In this document: positions 22,850 through 35,599 of the stretch, in pieces | Layout of the letters: every line of letters starts with the position of its first letter | Position numbering within the stretch: the first letter of the stretch is position 1 | NCBI RefSeq assembly: GCF_000002425.4 | Contig: NC_037265.1 | Location: 11,612,330 to 11,676,329 of the forward strand | Source of the DNA: Physcomitrium patens | Taxonomy: Eukaryota > Streptophyta > Bryopsida > Funariales > Funariaceae | Direction of reading: 5' to 3' | Length of the DNA stretch: 64,000 bases | Notes under the pieces: generated by a model | Databases searched by the model: none | What the model saw: the letters and a program-made list of their open reading frames with translations, nothing else | What the model was told of the DNA's origin: nothing | Made by a program: the position numbers and the translations under genes

Positions 22850-25400
22850 CATGTTCCACCCTAGAATCTGCCGTCATATTCAAATTACAATTTCCATGTC
22901 CTTCGGAGTTTTCCAGAACTTGCTTGGACTTGCTTGGAATGCAGCAAGCACAACAGCAATTTAGGGTTTCCGTGCATTCGCTCTCCGATCACAAGCTTCC
23001 ATCACTTTCACTGAATTCAATGCCGATGCGTCAGGGTTTGAACCTGTTCATGGATTGTTGAAGACCTGATCACGAGTCTGGAGCCCCCTTGGGCACGAGG
23101 GAAACGAAATGTGGAATCGAATGAGCTATTGGATGTGAAATTTGGTTAGCGCTTCTCTTACATCTGTTAAAATTATACTGTTATTGCGTTTAGGCTTGAT
23201 TTCGAACAACGAGTCCCATGAGGTTCTTGTTTGTTTAAGACTCCGATATGCTGTGATATTGCACCTCCGTCGCTGCAAATGTGTGCGCGAATCTCCACAT
23301 TGCTTTACGCATCATTGATATTGCATGTTCACTCTGTTCTTTTAGCATAATTCCATCCCCCTGGCCTGCTTTGGAAAACGTCAGATGTTTCTGGTAAACC
23401 GAATCCGATCACTAGTTGCGGTAGGTTCCTGACTGGTCATCGAAGCCAGAATCACTCATTGCTATTCGATTTGTTAGCTGTAGTGCAGGTAAATCAGATT
23501 GTCATTTGTGGTGAGTCATAAAGTGGATAATTGCAGGCAGGGCATATCCGTTTGTCAAATTATTACTTCGGTTGTTGTAGCTGGTAGGATGACGAAATGG
23601 ATATGAAGATTTATATTCAAACTTGGATTTTCAGTCTGTCGTTCGAGCCGAGGTTAGTGCTGTAGGTTGTACTGTTTCTAAGCTTTTGTAGTGATGTCTT
23701 TCATGTGCAGAACTTTCCTTGTTATGGAGTGGAATGACATAAAATCCTGAAGTTGAATTCAGGTGAGTTGGTGATGTTGTTTGACCCTTCTCTCTTCTTA
23801 ATTTTTATTTCAGTTCATTGTTTTGTTTAATTAATCTGAAACATGTGACAGAGGATTCTTGCCTCGCGGCAGGTTCGAAATGAGTTGGAAAAGTGCGTGA
23901 TAAAATGATCTATGAACTCCTTATGCATTAGTATGAAGGTTTCTGAGATCTGCACTGAACGTTCCATGAATGATTACTGTTTTCGTGTGAACGTTTTGAG
24001 AAAATGAAGCCATTTGTTTTTCCTATTTCTGATTCCACCGTTGAGCTTTTTGCAATTTTTTAATTTGAAGTGCTTTCTTACGGAAATTTGTATGTATGCT
24101 CATGAATTCAGGTGAAGCAAGCTGATGAGTCGGAAAAAATTCTAGCCAAAAGAATTTACGTTTGTTGTCAATAAGGGTGGAAACAGTTTAAGTGCTTTGA
24201 AGAAAAGAAGTTTTTTTTGGACAGAACTAAGTTTTTCAGAGTTTTACGTGTGTGCTCTAAATGGGCTGTAAGATTTCTTAGTCACAATTCATCTTGATCT
24301 TGTTGCTGTTAATGATGAATACAGTGGTTCTCTCATTTGTATTGAGAGACTTCCGTTGTAAGATGCATGTAATGTAGAGATTTTTTTTGTACTTCTAGTG
24401 TGTCGTTCAGCAGGTCAGTCGTGTATACTTGCTGGAGGTCGTTCACCTTTTGCTATTAAGTTGTTTGTGTGGTGACAACTTAAAATTGGCTCTGGCAGTG
24501 TTACTCCGCTACTAAAGCTAAGCGGTAGCTGTTACTGACTGTCAATTCGCCTGAATTGTGGACTTTCCTCTGTAAATTGCATTGTCTGATAGCATTTTCA
24601 AAGATGGATCTCTTGAGCAGCTGTCCCAGTTTTCAACATTACGTTGTGTTGGTCATTTATAACAAGCAGAAATGTGTATGAACAGACACATATTCTACCA
24701 CTAGAACCGGGGGTACGAAGATGATTTACATTTCAGATGAAATTCCATTATGTACTTGCGACGAAGTGTAGTACATGCTGTAGTACCACCTCATATACTA
24801 GAGCCAGGTGTTCAGAATTTAACACGTGCAACCATATATTGAAACGAAACCTGACTAGTTTATATCCGTCTTCGAATTGTGATGCACAGTGCTTTCCTTA
24901 GAGAATGTCTTAAAGGGTGATGTTGAGGTTGGTATCCTATTTGTGCTTCATAGATATCCAGTGCTTACTAACTACTTTCTACTACGCGTGCCTCTGATTT
25001 CTTTAATATTTTTTCCGCGTGGTTTTTCTCTTCCTCGTGCACATCACCGAAGCTCTTCCCTCGAGCAGCATGCAGTAGTTAGCCATGCAAGATTCATTCT
25101 CTTGGTACTTACATGCTTTAGCATTGATTGGTTCAGTATTCTAGCTGTAGGGTATACCTATCCAGTTATTATTTCAGAGAATCATTGTTTGTATGTCTCT
25201 TTTGTATCTCTCGAATATCTCTTTTGGATTCTAAAAAGTCATCTTTTTGGAAGGTGTGGGGAAATCCTCTCATTTCAAAGTACTTTCCCAGCAACATGAA
25301 GAGATGATATGAATATTGGGTACAGTTGAAATATCGACAAGAGAGACTCGTTCTTTGTATGGAATGTAAGAGCCCCTATAGTTAAAATTAGAGAGCAAAT
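22850..25400 (+). ncRNA. Possible non-coding or UTR-type transcription unit
   Basis: Composition shifts abruptly from AT-rich spacer to about gene-like GC here. The stretch has several short ATG-stop mini-frames near its start, for example at 23020 and 23110, and repeated GT/AG-like splice contexts such as AGGTGAGTTGG near 23760. Its only long frame is 24889-25299 (136 codons, hydrophobic, no recognisable domain). This pattern fits a spliced long non-coding RNA or a long 5' leader better than a protein gene. There is no direct evidence of transcription, and the boundaries are approximate. Confidence 0.25.
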
Positions 25401-25912
25401 ACACTTACATCAGCTCACTACGTGGGAGGCCCATAGGTTGGCCCACTTCCATTTGCTTGCAGATTCAGGTGGGGCAGTTCTCAGCTGCATTCAAGAGCGC
25501 ATTTCACATCTTTGAAAGGGAAGTAGCACATACACAATGTGTGTTACAACAAAGCCATCTCAAGAGTTGTTGGTGAGGATCCTTGAAAACCTCGTGTAAA
25601 CTACATTTATGTCTTTGTAATGCACTGGCTCACGTACAGTGCGTCTGAAGCAAATCCGCATGGGGTGCTGGAAAAATATCGTGAACAGTATCAACCCTGA
25701 CTCGAAGCATTACTGAGACTACGACAAGCATGGTAGAAAAACTGGGTTGTCAAAACACTGAAATCCTGTGACTAAAAGAAAGCTAAGTCAAGATACTAGA
25801 GATCCTGTGACTCTAACAAACTGATGAGCTATGCCTAGATATTGTTTGTTAGCCGCCATATGAAAACCGGAAAAGCCCTGATACCTTGATCCTTGAAAGC
25901 TTGGCAACAACT
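25401..25912. other. 3' flank of the BURP gene, no other gene seen
   Basis: Moderate-GC sequence following the BURP stop on the minus strand; it should hold its 3' UTR. Nothing else is recognised. Confidence 0.4.
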
Positions 25913-27180
25913 TTACTGCTGAACGGGTACCCAAATTAAGTCGTTCTGGGAAGTCCAATGACAAGCTTCAGCGCCACGGGGTATTTTGAGAGCTGCAAAC
26001 GCAGGATGCTCCGAGCCCCACATGGTTGTATTCAAATGGCACACAGCTACACCACGAATGATGTAACCATCAGCAGCTGCTAGAGATGCTTCCACTACTT
26101 TCGTACCTGTGACGTGGTGGCAGTAGTACAATTGAGAAGGGAACATCAAATTGTGGCACACGACTATTTTCTTTCCCTCTTCAACTGAGTGCTTCGTGAA
26201 GTCTTTCACTATTAGTGGTTTCTTCTGCGCCGGTGCATTCCCTGGAGCTCCCCTAGTTTTAAGCATCGTCGCATTCCTTCCCAACTGAGAAGAAACGAAC
26301 TTGGCCATGCTCTCTACTGAGGCTGGGCACGCTCTTTCTTCACCCGGAAGAGGAGGATTCTCGCAGAGGTATGCGGCTGTGCCCATGATGGTAGCCATCT
26401 TGGTGTTCTCACCAATATTGAAAGTCTGCCTTAGCTTCGGCAAGTTGGATGTGGTAACAGGGGTAAGTGTGTCTGCCACCGCCTTCGGAAGAAACGATCT
26501 TTTTGGAATAGGATCATGAAGATTTTCGGCGAGGTTCATTGACGCTCCCTTCGCAAGGTTCTCTTCCAAAAAGAAATCAAACTGAAAGTCGTTGATAGTT
26601 TTAATGCCCATGGTGCGACCTGGACTTCCTCGTGCCAAGGGTACAACATTTAGAGTGCCAACTGGTTCACTATTGTAGGGTGTAATGTTTACGTCCTCCA
26701 CACAAATGAATCCTGCGGCTCTACAGAAAGATGCTGTGCTAGGTGGAAATATCGCACCGCGAGTAACAGTTGAGATGAAGCGTTTCTCTTCAACGCTTCG
26801 GCGAAGTGGAGATACAGAACCACGAAAATGATTTGGTATGTTAACCGTAGGCGAATTCTCTTCCCAGTGTCTGAAAGCAGGAGGGTTTGAAGCTTTGATT
26901 GCAGCCTCAGTTAAAACCTGCCAAGAGCAAATACAAAACACAGTCAGGACTTGTTTCAAGTGATTCCAATGACCCATGGTTATAGCTTTCGATGAGATAT
27001 TGCAATGACAATGACTATACGTTCTACAATTGTAATGCGTGGTCAACGTAGATGTGCTAAAATTTCAGGTCACCGAATTCAAGAAAGGGATCATCAGAGC
27101 TTCGAACACAACATAAAAAGTTCGGTTCTCACCAAGACTCCGAGATAATACACCAAGAAGGAGGTCCAGTATCCAGCCAT
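25913..27180 (-). CDS. BURP-domain protein, secreted
   Basis: BURP proteins are plant-specific and usually enter the secretory pathway or cell wall; members include RD22, USP and the polygalacturonase-1 beta subunit. Two exons: 27180-27133 (16 codons, MAGYWTSFLVYYLGVL) and 26917-25913, joined by a 215-bp GT-AG intron. The predicted product is 350 aa. The hydrophobic N-terminus looks like a signal peptide. The C-terminal BURP domain shows the four CH pairs in order: CH-X10-CH-X25-CH-X24-CH followed by WxxxxxxWVP. The last spacing is one residue shorter than the usual 25-26. The variable middle region is basic and Pro-rich, without clear repeats, so I cannot assign a subfamily or substrate. The frame extends upstream of exon 2 to 27046, but that part lacks the signal peptide and is read as intron. 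Confidence 0.9.
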
Positions 27181-28760
27181 TGGAGCTCGGCTGATACTAC
27201 TGAACTATCCAAGCCTCAATTCTGAGAGCATGGCTGCTAATCTAACAACCAGTTGGTCAGGCTCCTTATCACCTTGTAGAGCATGAAAAGTTGAGGGAAT
27301 GCAGCCCAGTGGATGACTTGGATACAGTGGACTCCATTATACTTCCCTAGTGCCACCCAAAAAGTGGGCCAGCATTCATCGAGTACCTGCATTTCAGGTA
27401 CAGCTCCGATCATCAGATTCATGCGCCAGTCGTTTTGGCCATAATGAAACACATTAATCACTATGGATCAGTTTGTACGCCAGTAAACCAGGGTCTTTGT
27501 TGCTTGACACAGCACCGAGCTTTGTGCTTGAGAGTGAAACTCTATTTGCCGGTAGCTATCATTTGGTGAAGAGGTTGTGACAAAGGTGGCGTCACCAGCA
27601 GTAGTCTAGACAAATTCCCTCTCATACTGACAAGCAAGCTGCCTGGATATGGTGGAATCCAACTGGGGCACGAGCATTATGCAATGATTTTCTGAAAAAT
27701 CATGCGTTTCGAGCTGGAAGCGGGTACATGGGAAATGGAAGGTTACAGCAACATCTGGATGTGGAAGGACCGCAGCCGTGGATCGACATTTGGTGCATAG
27801 ATTTGGCACACTGGGGGATCTTTACGTGCTAACGTGGATTTCTTTTCATCCTTGAAATCCAGGAAGGGTTGCGCCTCGATGACCAGGACATTCATAAATG
27901 TGGATTCATATTCATTTCAAAGATGTACCTCACTCTCAAGTGCTAATTTTTGTTTTTTTAATAGACTCGTGGAATTCCAGTACGATGGTCTGTACTCATC
28001 CAGATTAAAAGCTACTTGAAAAATGCAAACAATGTGGTTCTTCTACATGCATGTAAGTTACAGAACAGTAATCTCGTGTTACATCGCTGTGAATCCGTTT
28101 CACACTCAGACTTTCACATTTGTTTCCTTAGCTACATTAACCTTCAACAGTCGTTAATTCATCCTGAAGCGTGAGAGACAGGGCTCCTAATTCGGCCATA
28201 GAGGAGGTTTTGTTGGTTACCACAGACTCATGTGTAACGATCCCATTGAAGGAAACTATAACCGTCAAAATAAAGTTCTATATCGTGTTTCCTCAGATGC
28301 AGCCCGAAGTTGAAACCTTTTCATGTAGAGCACAGCCTTGAGTATGCATTGTGAAGTCCTCTCAAATTCCAACAGAAACGTAGAATTGGCTTCGGGGGAG
28401 GAGAAGGTGGCAGGCTGCGCAACCAGATTGCTCTAGTACAGCTCTGCAATCTGCATGTGGAATTTTGGAAGGAATCAGTTTCGGACGAAAGTGGGCAATG
28501 AGAATTGTCGTCAGTACCGCATTGTAGGAGTTGAGACGGCGGCTGTAGATGATAATCCTTTGTATACTTTTTTGTCAAATTCCTGAACCACTCTAAATTA
28601 TCCTTTGGCCCAAGGTACTTGTATCTAACGAGATTCAACAGCCAGCATGAAAACAAGGTCTCTATGGCTGACCTGTGGCTTGAATCATTTGGGGCAGGCT
28701 CATAATGTGGGTTCACGCACTCAAATGATCAAATCTTGAGGTTATATGCAGTGTTATGTT
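27181..28760. other. Region upstream of the BURP gene, no gene called
   Basis: Moderate-GC DNA, probably including the BURP promoter. On the minus strand a 9-codon upstream frame (MLSELRLGstop type) begins at about 27227, before the BURP ATG. Open frames at 27237-27461, 27606-27809 and 28321-28716 (131 codons) show no family resemblance, and I do not call them. Confidence 0.45.
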
Positions 28761-28829
28761 ATGAAAATATTGGGATGTTGAAGGATAGATATTCACATTA
28801 GTCACTAAAATTTTCATGTATATATATAC

Positions 28830-28860
<31 letters not shown>

Positions 28861-30539
28861 CATATATATATTTTAAGAAGTCTTAGCAAGATTTTGGAGT
28901 GATTTGACAAAAAAAAGATTTTTTTATATTTATGGTTTGTTCATGGCAAGAACCTACTATATTATTCCTTGAGCACATTATTGATAAAATCTAGTATATT
29001 TGGTAGGGCATGGCAAGCAACAAAGTTTACTTGTACATCATGAAATATTTTTGAAAGTGTATGGTTGTCAAAAGAAGGGATCTGCAATCTAATTCTAAGC
29101 TTTCTAATTCTGAGCTTTGTAGTAATAGGCAGCAAATCTAGAAAGCTAACCTCTAATTGTAAGTTGCAAGTTGGACACCTAAAATTACCAATTGGAGGTA
29201 GTGGGCCACCTCAAGCCCCAAATCTAAGATGACTTTCAACAATAGACAACATCCACTTTTTAATGATAGAGAATCTATTTTTGACCTTTTAAAAAAAAAC
29301 CCACCACAACATTATTATTATTTTTTTATTGTTTACTTTTTCTATTTTTATTATGTATTTTAGTTTTTATTATATTTTATAATTCTTTAACTATCCATAT
29401 ATATAATATTAATATAAATACTAATAAAATAATTTATATTTAAAATTAAAAAATTAAAAAATATCATTAAAATATTTTTAAAAATCTAAGTACAAATTAT
29501 TTATTATTAATAAGAAAGTATTATAAATGATAGGTATAAGGTAGCTAGTAGAAACAAATATCTATAATTTTTATTAGTTATATATAATTTTAATATTAGA
29601 AATATATTTGGCTTAAATAAATTGATTTTATTACTTTTTAAATCTTAAATTTATTAGTAATATATATACTGATGTATGTTCAATATACATAATGAATTAT
29701 TTTTCATTAACTAATAAAAAAAATATTTTATGTAAATTTTAAAATAATATGTTAGAATTACAATTATCTATCAATTTTATTTAAATAGTTTTTTTTATTG
29801 ATTTTATATATTTCGACAATCTTAAACTTTAATTTTTTTAATTTTTTTAATTTTTTTATCAATTATTAGTTGTGCTATTTCGACAATCTTAAATTTTTAA
29901 TTTTTTTTATCGATATATTAAAAGTAATTAATTTTTAATAATTTTATAAATATTAAAAAATTAAAAATATCAATTTTAAATATATTTTTTGATATTTAAA
30001 ATTTTAAAATAATTAAAATAAATTTTGATAGCCTTTATATTTAATATAATAATAGAAAGCTATAGATGTGAGTTCATTTGTTATTTGACCACATTGTAGT
30101 TTAGGATTTGACCATTTGTTATGATGAAGTAGAGATGCTTTTAGAACTTGTCAATATATAGTGCACCAAAAAAGTATATTGTATGTAAATTCTATATTTT
30201 ATATTACTTAGATTTTCTGATGATTCTCTTTGTAGATAAAAGTAATTTTATTAATTGCAAAAAATTTAGAATTTCAAAAAACATCCAAGACACCACCAAA
30301 TACTTAAGTTTTGAATCTTAATTCATTTAAAATTCATGTATTATTATAATTATAATTTTTATTATTTAGTAATGCCACTTCAATGCTCAAATGACCTCTG
30401 CTCCAAAAAGTGAGCATGCCAATGAACTCCATGGACCTCTCCCACATAAAATTGACTCAAAAATAATCAAATTTGGACTCCATATGCACTTAGAGTGGCC
30501 TTCCAATCTTGACTCAAGAGTTCTAGATAATGTGTTTTT
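28761..30539. other. Extremely AT-rich spacer with microsatellite
   Basis: A compound TA/TG microsatellite lies at about 28818-28870. From about 29280 to 30060 the sequence is almost entirely A and T, with homopolymer and TTTAAT-type runs. No gene or transposon is recognised. Confidence 0.6.
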
Positions 30540-31430
30540 TTTTTTTTTATAATTTGATTCGTTTTTTATTTATGCCTATAGCCGTGCAATGAGTTATATG
30601 ACCTCGAACCTATAACCGTGGTATTATTATTGTACAAGTGCGTATGAACGTGATGGTCCCTTCACCCTTGAGGCCTTATCACCATGGATTTCATAACCTC
30701 CTATAGTCGTGGAATCTATTACTGTGGATTGACGGACAACCGCAGAGGGGGACGCCGCGCACCACCATCCGTCGTCGCTAGTTGCTGCTCATCGTCACGG
30801 ATCCACTTTGGTTTGTCTCACGCAATTGTGCACGCAGTTGTAACTGATCTCAATCGTGCACTCAATCAGAGGCTGATCTGCATCGCAATGCAATCGTAGC
30901 GCACAAAAAAAATTGGACGTCATGTGAACAATGCCTTGTGCCGCACCGCACCTTGTACAACACTCAAAACAATAAAAAGAAATAACCGCAGCCTGGTGCC
31001 CCACTCCACACCGCTGCAGCCCGTTCTCCTGCCGCAACCCTCAACAAGCTTTAGCAACCGCGCCTCTTTTGCGCCGACAAGCTCCCGCACCGTAACCTGC
31101 CCCGATGAGCTCCAGCTGGCCCAGCTCCGTCGTAGCAGCAGCAACAAAGAGCTGCGCGCCTAAGCCCTCCTTGCAGCTTCGCCTCGCCGCCGAGCTCACT
31201 GCCGAGCTCACCGCCAAACCCTCTCGAGCCTCACCCGCTGCGGTCCCTCCCTCTTGCAGCATCCAATACTCCTGTGCTCCGTACTGCCCAGTATCCGTCA
31301 CAACTAATATGGTTGTACACAGCAATGCGGCAGTACAACCCAGCTGGGTTCCGGCGCCTAGCACAGTAAGTGCCCAGAAACAAAACAAACCCAAATTGCA
31401 ATTATTTATTTATTTATTTATTTCTTCATT
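30540..31430. other. GC-rich island of unknown origin
   Basis: A GC-rich block stands out in AT-rich DNA. It has overlapping open frames on both strands (for example 31105-31434 + and 31041-31394 -), repeated GCCGAGCTCAC units near 31190-31212 and an ATTT microsatellite at about 31402-31425. None of the frames resembles a known protein. The presence of equal open frames on both strands is explained by GC content. It could be an old gene fragment. Confidence 0.3.
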
Positions 31431-31855
31431 CTAACTTATACCACAAATTGAAGAAAAAGAGAGATTCTTGTCAAGTGAAAGATTAGAAATCTACACAAAA
31501 TTAAGTCAAACTATCTCTCATACAACAAAAGAGGAATCCAAAAGTGTAAGTATCAAAATAAGAGAAATCCTAAAGCTTTACTAAAATGGCTAAAAACACC
31601 ATAGCAAAGCAAACCCTTATAATAAGTGCTTTGACTATCAAAATCACTCACAAGACTTGATTTGACAAGGATGTCAAGTCAAGGGTTTTTTTCCACTTAA
31701 GTACTCAAATCCTAATAGACATGAATAAGTCAACTAACAAAAAAACTATCAATGGATGAAAAACCACTAACTAAGCTAAATTACATACATCTAATGGGAT
31801 TTGGCACCCAATGCCATGTCACATGACAAGATGCAATTAAATGAAGCTCAAAAAC
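31431..31855. other. AT-rich spacer before chromovirus remnant
   Basis: No gene seen. At about 31850 it meets the 3' part of a dead chromovirus pol gene. Confidence 0.4.
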
Positions 31856-31986
31856 AACAAAAGATCAATGTGAATGTCTATCGTAAGGAATAATTACAAT
31901 TCAATGTGGATGACAAGATATGATTATTTTGTTACAATATTAAGACTACTTGTTCTTTTGACAAGTTGGACTATCATAGGCTTAGA

Positions 31987-32019
<33 letters not shown>

Positions 32020-32520
32020 TTTTGTGAATAAATTAATCTTGTTGCTTATCAATTACATCTATTGAAATCTTTGAAGATCCATTCCATATTCCACATATCT
32101 CTTCTTGAGCCATATAAGACAATGAATATTTTGAGAAGAAGACAAATACCACCTCTTTCTATAGAAGTAGATAATAATCAAGAATTTGAGATAGAAGAAG
32201 TATTAGATTTAAGGTGATGTTGAAATAGATTAAAATATATTTTTTCATTGGTGCAAATATAATATTAGTAAATACACATAGAAGCCAATAAAGAATCTTA
32301 CAAATGCAACAAAGAAGGTTGAAATTTTTGATCAATGACACCGATCAAAAAAAAGTTGAAGAATAGTAAATCATTGCTTTAAAAGAAATAAGATACAACA
32401 AAAGTAGCATTCTATCTTTTTATCTTTGTTTGTAGCTTTTGTGTATTTTTGGGACTTAGGAGATGGAGTAACAACAACTAACAGATTCAACGTAAGAGCT
32501 ATTACGTAAATAAAGATCAT
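31856..32520 (+). pseudogene. Dead chromovirus: pol 3' end, chromodomain and ORF3 remnant
   Basis: Translated in mixed frames, it matches the C-terminal integrase of the intact pol (QKINxxVYRKEQ, then DKLDYxRL) and continues after a poly-T expansion at 31987-32012. It then runs through the HPVFHVSLLEPYKT-like segment into a chromodomain. After that, about 32440-32510 resembles the start of the third ORF found at 49163 in the intact element (ATGGAGxxxCAACAAC). Stops and frameshifts are frequent. Confidence 0.75.
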
Positions 32521-32899
32521 GATATATGACAAACATAATTTACCACATTTAGATTTTTTTAATATATAATAACAATTTATTATCGAACTTGTCCTTTAAA
32601 AGGAAGATAATATCATGGTGTCATGATGCACTTAATGTAAGTGTGCATCAAAATTTATTTGGAGGGTAATAAATTTTATTGGTGGGAGAGGAAGAACATA
32701 ATGCTAATATATTTATAAATTTGAATGGAATTTAGAATGAGAAGTTGTTAGCTTGAATAGATTATTTGAGCTTGAAGATATTTTCTTTTAGGATAGACAT
32801 CCAATTATGTAGTAGTTCAAGGAGTGTATTGGAAGAAAGTTAGGGTAGAGGTTTTGAAATCAAATATATATATATATATATATATGTTTTCTTCCTAGA

Positions 32900-33360
32900 A
32901 ATTTTGGGAGGAGAGATTCAATACTGGTTTGGATTTTTCTACTCCACTTCTTGTGTTTTTATCTTTTTGTGCTGATCTTTAAGGAAAAATTAGATCTTGT
33001 TGTGAGCTTTTAACATACTAAGGTATGCAAGAAATAGAGTTGTGAAGAGGGAGATCCAAGTAAATTTGTAGGAAGAGAATTGTTAGAGTTTTTGGAAGGA
33101 GAGATTCAATATTGGTTTGGATTTTTTTATGCCACTTCTTGTATTTTTATTTTATTGTGTTGATATTTTAAAGAAGGCTAAATCTAGTTGTAAGCTTTCT
33201 AACAAGCTATAGCATGAAAAAAATAGAGTTTTAAAGAAGAAGATCCAAACAAATTTGTAGGAGGTGGTTGCTAGAGTTTTTTGACATCAAATTTCAAGAC
33301 TAATTTGAAAATTTTTATGCTATTTATTAGATTTTATTTTTATTTTTTAAACTATTTTTT
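32900..33360 (+). repeat. About 188-bp tandem repeat, roughly 2.5 copies
   Basis: GGAGAGATTCAATAnTGGTTTGGATTT occurs at about 32909 and again at about 33097. The following 160 bp is also shared between the copies, and a third decayed unit starts near 33280. It lies between the dead ORF3 remnant and the dead LTR. A (TA)n run at about 32864-32885 precedes it. Confidence 0.7.
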
Positions 33361-33624
33361 TAATCATTATTCTCAATAAAATAAAATTTGTTTAAATTAA
33401 ATTAATAATACGTGAATTATAGATATTTTAATGAAATGGAATTTGGATTTGATATTAGAGTTAGGAATTGGATGTATCCTAGTACAAGAAAGAAATTAAT
33501 CTATAGATTGTACCTAGCCTTTGAACTACCTTTTATATTTGATTTCATTTGGATCAACATTGTGCCTTCTTGTAACCTACTTGTGATCAAGGACCCTATG
33601 TTTTCTTGAGGAGATTTGTCCTCT

Positions 33625-34150
33625 TGACAACATATATACATATTTATTCCAATAATTACCTATATGATTAGGTAGAAGTAAGTAAAATTAAATTAATTTC
33701 ATAAAATCTTCTAAAAAAGTTTTTAAAACTTTGCTTTGACTTTACATGTATTTATAATTAATTAATAGACTAAAAACTTAGTGAACAAATTAACCATGTA
33801 ACACATGTATTAGTAGCTTGTGCAATAAGGTTATTATAAGGTACACATATAGATAACTTATCTTGCAATTTAAGTCATGTGTCTATCAAAGTTAAAATGT
33901 ATTGGAGATCCTATAGAATATTGTCATATAGCTCTTAATTAGAAAGTAAATATGGAGGCAAGAATGAAGCCTTCTTCACTGTTATCAATATTTTTTTAGT
34001 CCTTCATCTTATTTCAAGACTTTTTAGTCTTCTTGTCTTTGACAATAGTCAATTTATTTCAATATATTACCATATTTGAGTGATTTTTTAGTCTTTTTGA
34101 ATAACATAAGAATGTATTGAGATTTATTTTTTATATTTTATATTTTATAT
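33625..34150 (+). mobile_element. Dead chromovirus LTR, probably the 3' LTR of the 31856 copy
   Basis: Aligned by eye with the reverse complement of the 517-bp LTRs, beginning TGACAACATATATACAT and retaining the ATGAAGCC-TTCTTCACTG region near the predicted transcript start. It is preceded by a purine-rich GAGGAGATTTG. The right end is uncertain. Confidence 0.6.
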
Positions 34151-34381
34151 TTTATTTTTTGAGATTCTTATTCTTTATAATTATTCTTGATATTTTTTCA
34201 AAGAAAACATGCTTTATCTTCAACTTAAAAATTAGAAGATTCTTTTTTAAATTCATTTGAAGATAAGTTGTAAGAATCTTGGACTGCTTATAAATAGAGC
34301 TTCAAAGTTGTTTTGAGCTATGATAATTTTTTTGCAAGATCTTTAGCTCTTAGATTTTCATCCTTAGATCAATTTAACAAA

Positions 34382-35365
34382 TCAAGCTTCAGTTAGTAAC
34401 CATAATTGATATAAAATGGTTTTTGCTAAGTCAAAGCATGAAAAATATTATTATAAGCAAACTCTACCAAAGGTAAATATGAGATCTAATCATCTTATTG
34501 ATACTTGATAATACATTATAAATATTTCTCCAAGACTTCATTGACTTATTTTGTTTGACCATTGGTTTGATGGTAAATGATAGAAGAAGATTTGATATCC
34601 ACCTTTAATATCTCAAAAAAAAAAAATTCAAAACTTTGATATAAATTAAGGTCTTTGATCAAAAATGATATCATCAGGTAGGCTATAATATTAATATATA
34701 TTATCTAAAAAGAACCTTATCATTTCTTCTTTGGAAATTATTTTTTTCCATAAGACAAAATATGCCATCTTTATAAGTCCATCTTCAACATTGTAGATAT
34801 CATCAAATGTAATTGATGGTGGCATATCAATAATAAAATCGATTAATATTGAAGACCACGGTCACTACAAAATTGATAGTAGCTATAAAAGTCCATATAG
34901 ATGATGTCAAGAATTCTTAGATCTTGAAGAGATGTTATATGAGAAGACAAGTCCTTCACGATCTTTTACATTTGAGGTAACTAGAAATTTTGAGAGATAA
35001 ACTCCAATGTTTTGTTAAATCCAAAATGTCTTATAACTAAAAAACCATGACAAGATTAAAGAATACAAAATCTTCTTAGTTCTTTTAGAATATATAAATG
35101 ATCTTTAAAATACAAAAGATCTTTCATGAACTAAAATTTATTGTTATTAGGACACTATTTGATATCACAACCTAATGAGTCTTTAGTTGATGCTACACAA
35201 ATTTTCTCATGAAAACTTAAATTAATAGATATAATCATAGAATTACCATAAAGACAAAATTATTTTTGCTTCAAGAGATTGGTATATTACTTACCAATTT
35301 TTTCTTTTCCAACCTTTAGAGTAAGATATGATCTTTTTGATAAGACATCTAATAGTCTTTATTAT
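34382..35365 (-). pseudogene. Dead chromovirus pol fragment (integrase to RNase H side)
   Basis: Minus-strand sequence colinear with about 49835-50835 of the intact element, for example the ATTATTATAAGCAAACTCTACC segment. Stops and small deletions are frequent. It is an isolated internal fragment in opposite orientation to its neighbours, flanked by a poly-A run at about 35388-35401. Confidence 0.75.
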
Positions 35366-35599
35366 TTTTTTATTAATTTTTAATTAATAAAAAAAAAAAA
35401 AGATAATGAAATTTCAATGAGTTTGGTTACAATTCAAAATCAGAGCTCAAATAAAATATTTTAAATTTTTGTGATTTGTATATATAATCAGACAATGTAT
35501 AGCACCTTTCTACAAGTGACACCATTCTTAAAAAGATATGCTTGAAGAAGAATAAATTAAATAAAGACGGCAGCTTCTAAGTTTTCACAAACTTATATA

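Noticed and set aside
24889..25299. 136-codon + frame as a possible membrane protein
   Set aside because: Hydrophobic composition only; no domain, and no start or splice context that stands out.
28321..28716. 131-codon minus frame upstream of the BURP gene
   Set aside because: No family resemblance and ordinary composition; compatible with a chance frame.
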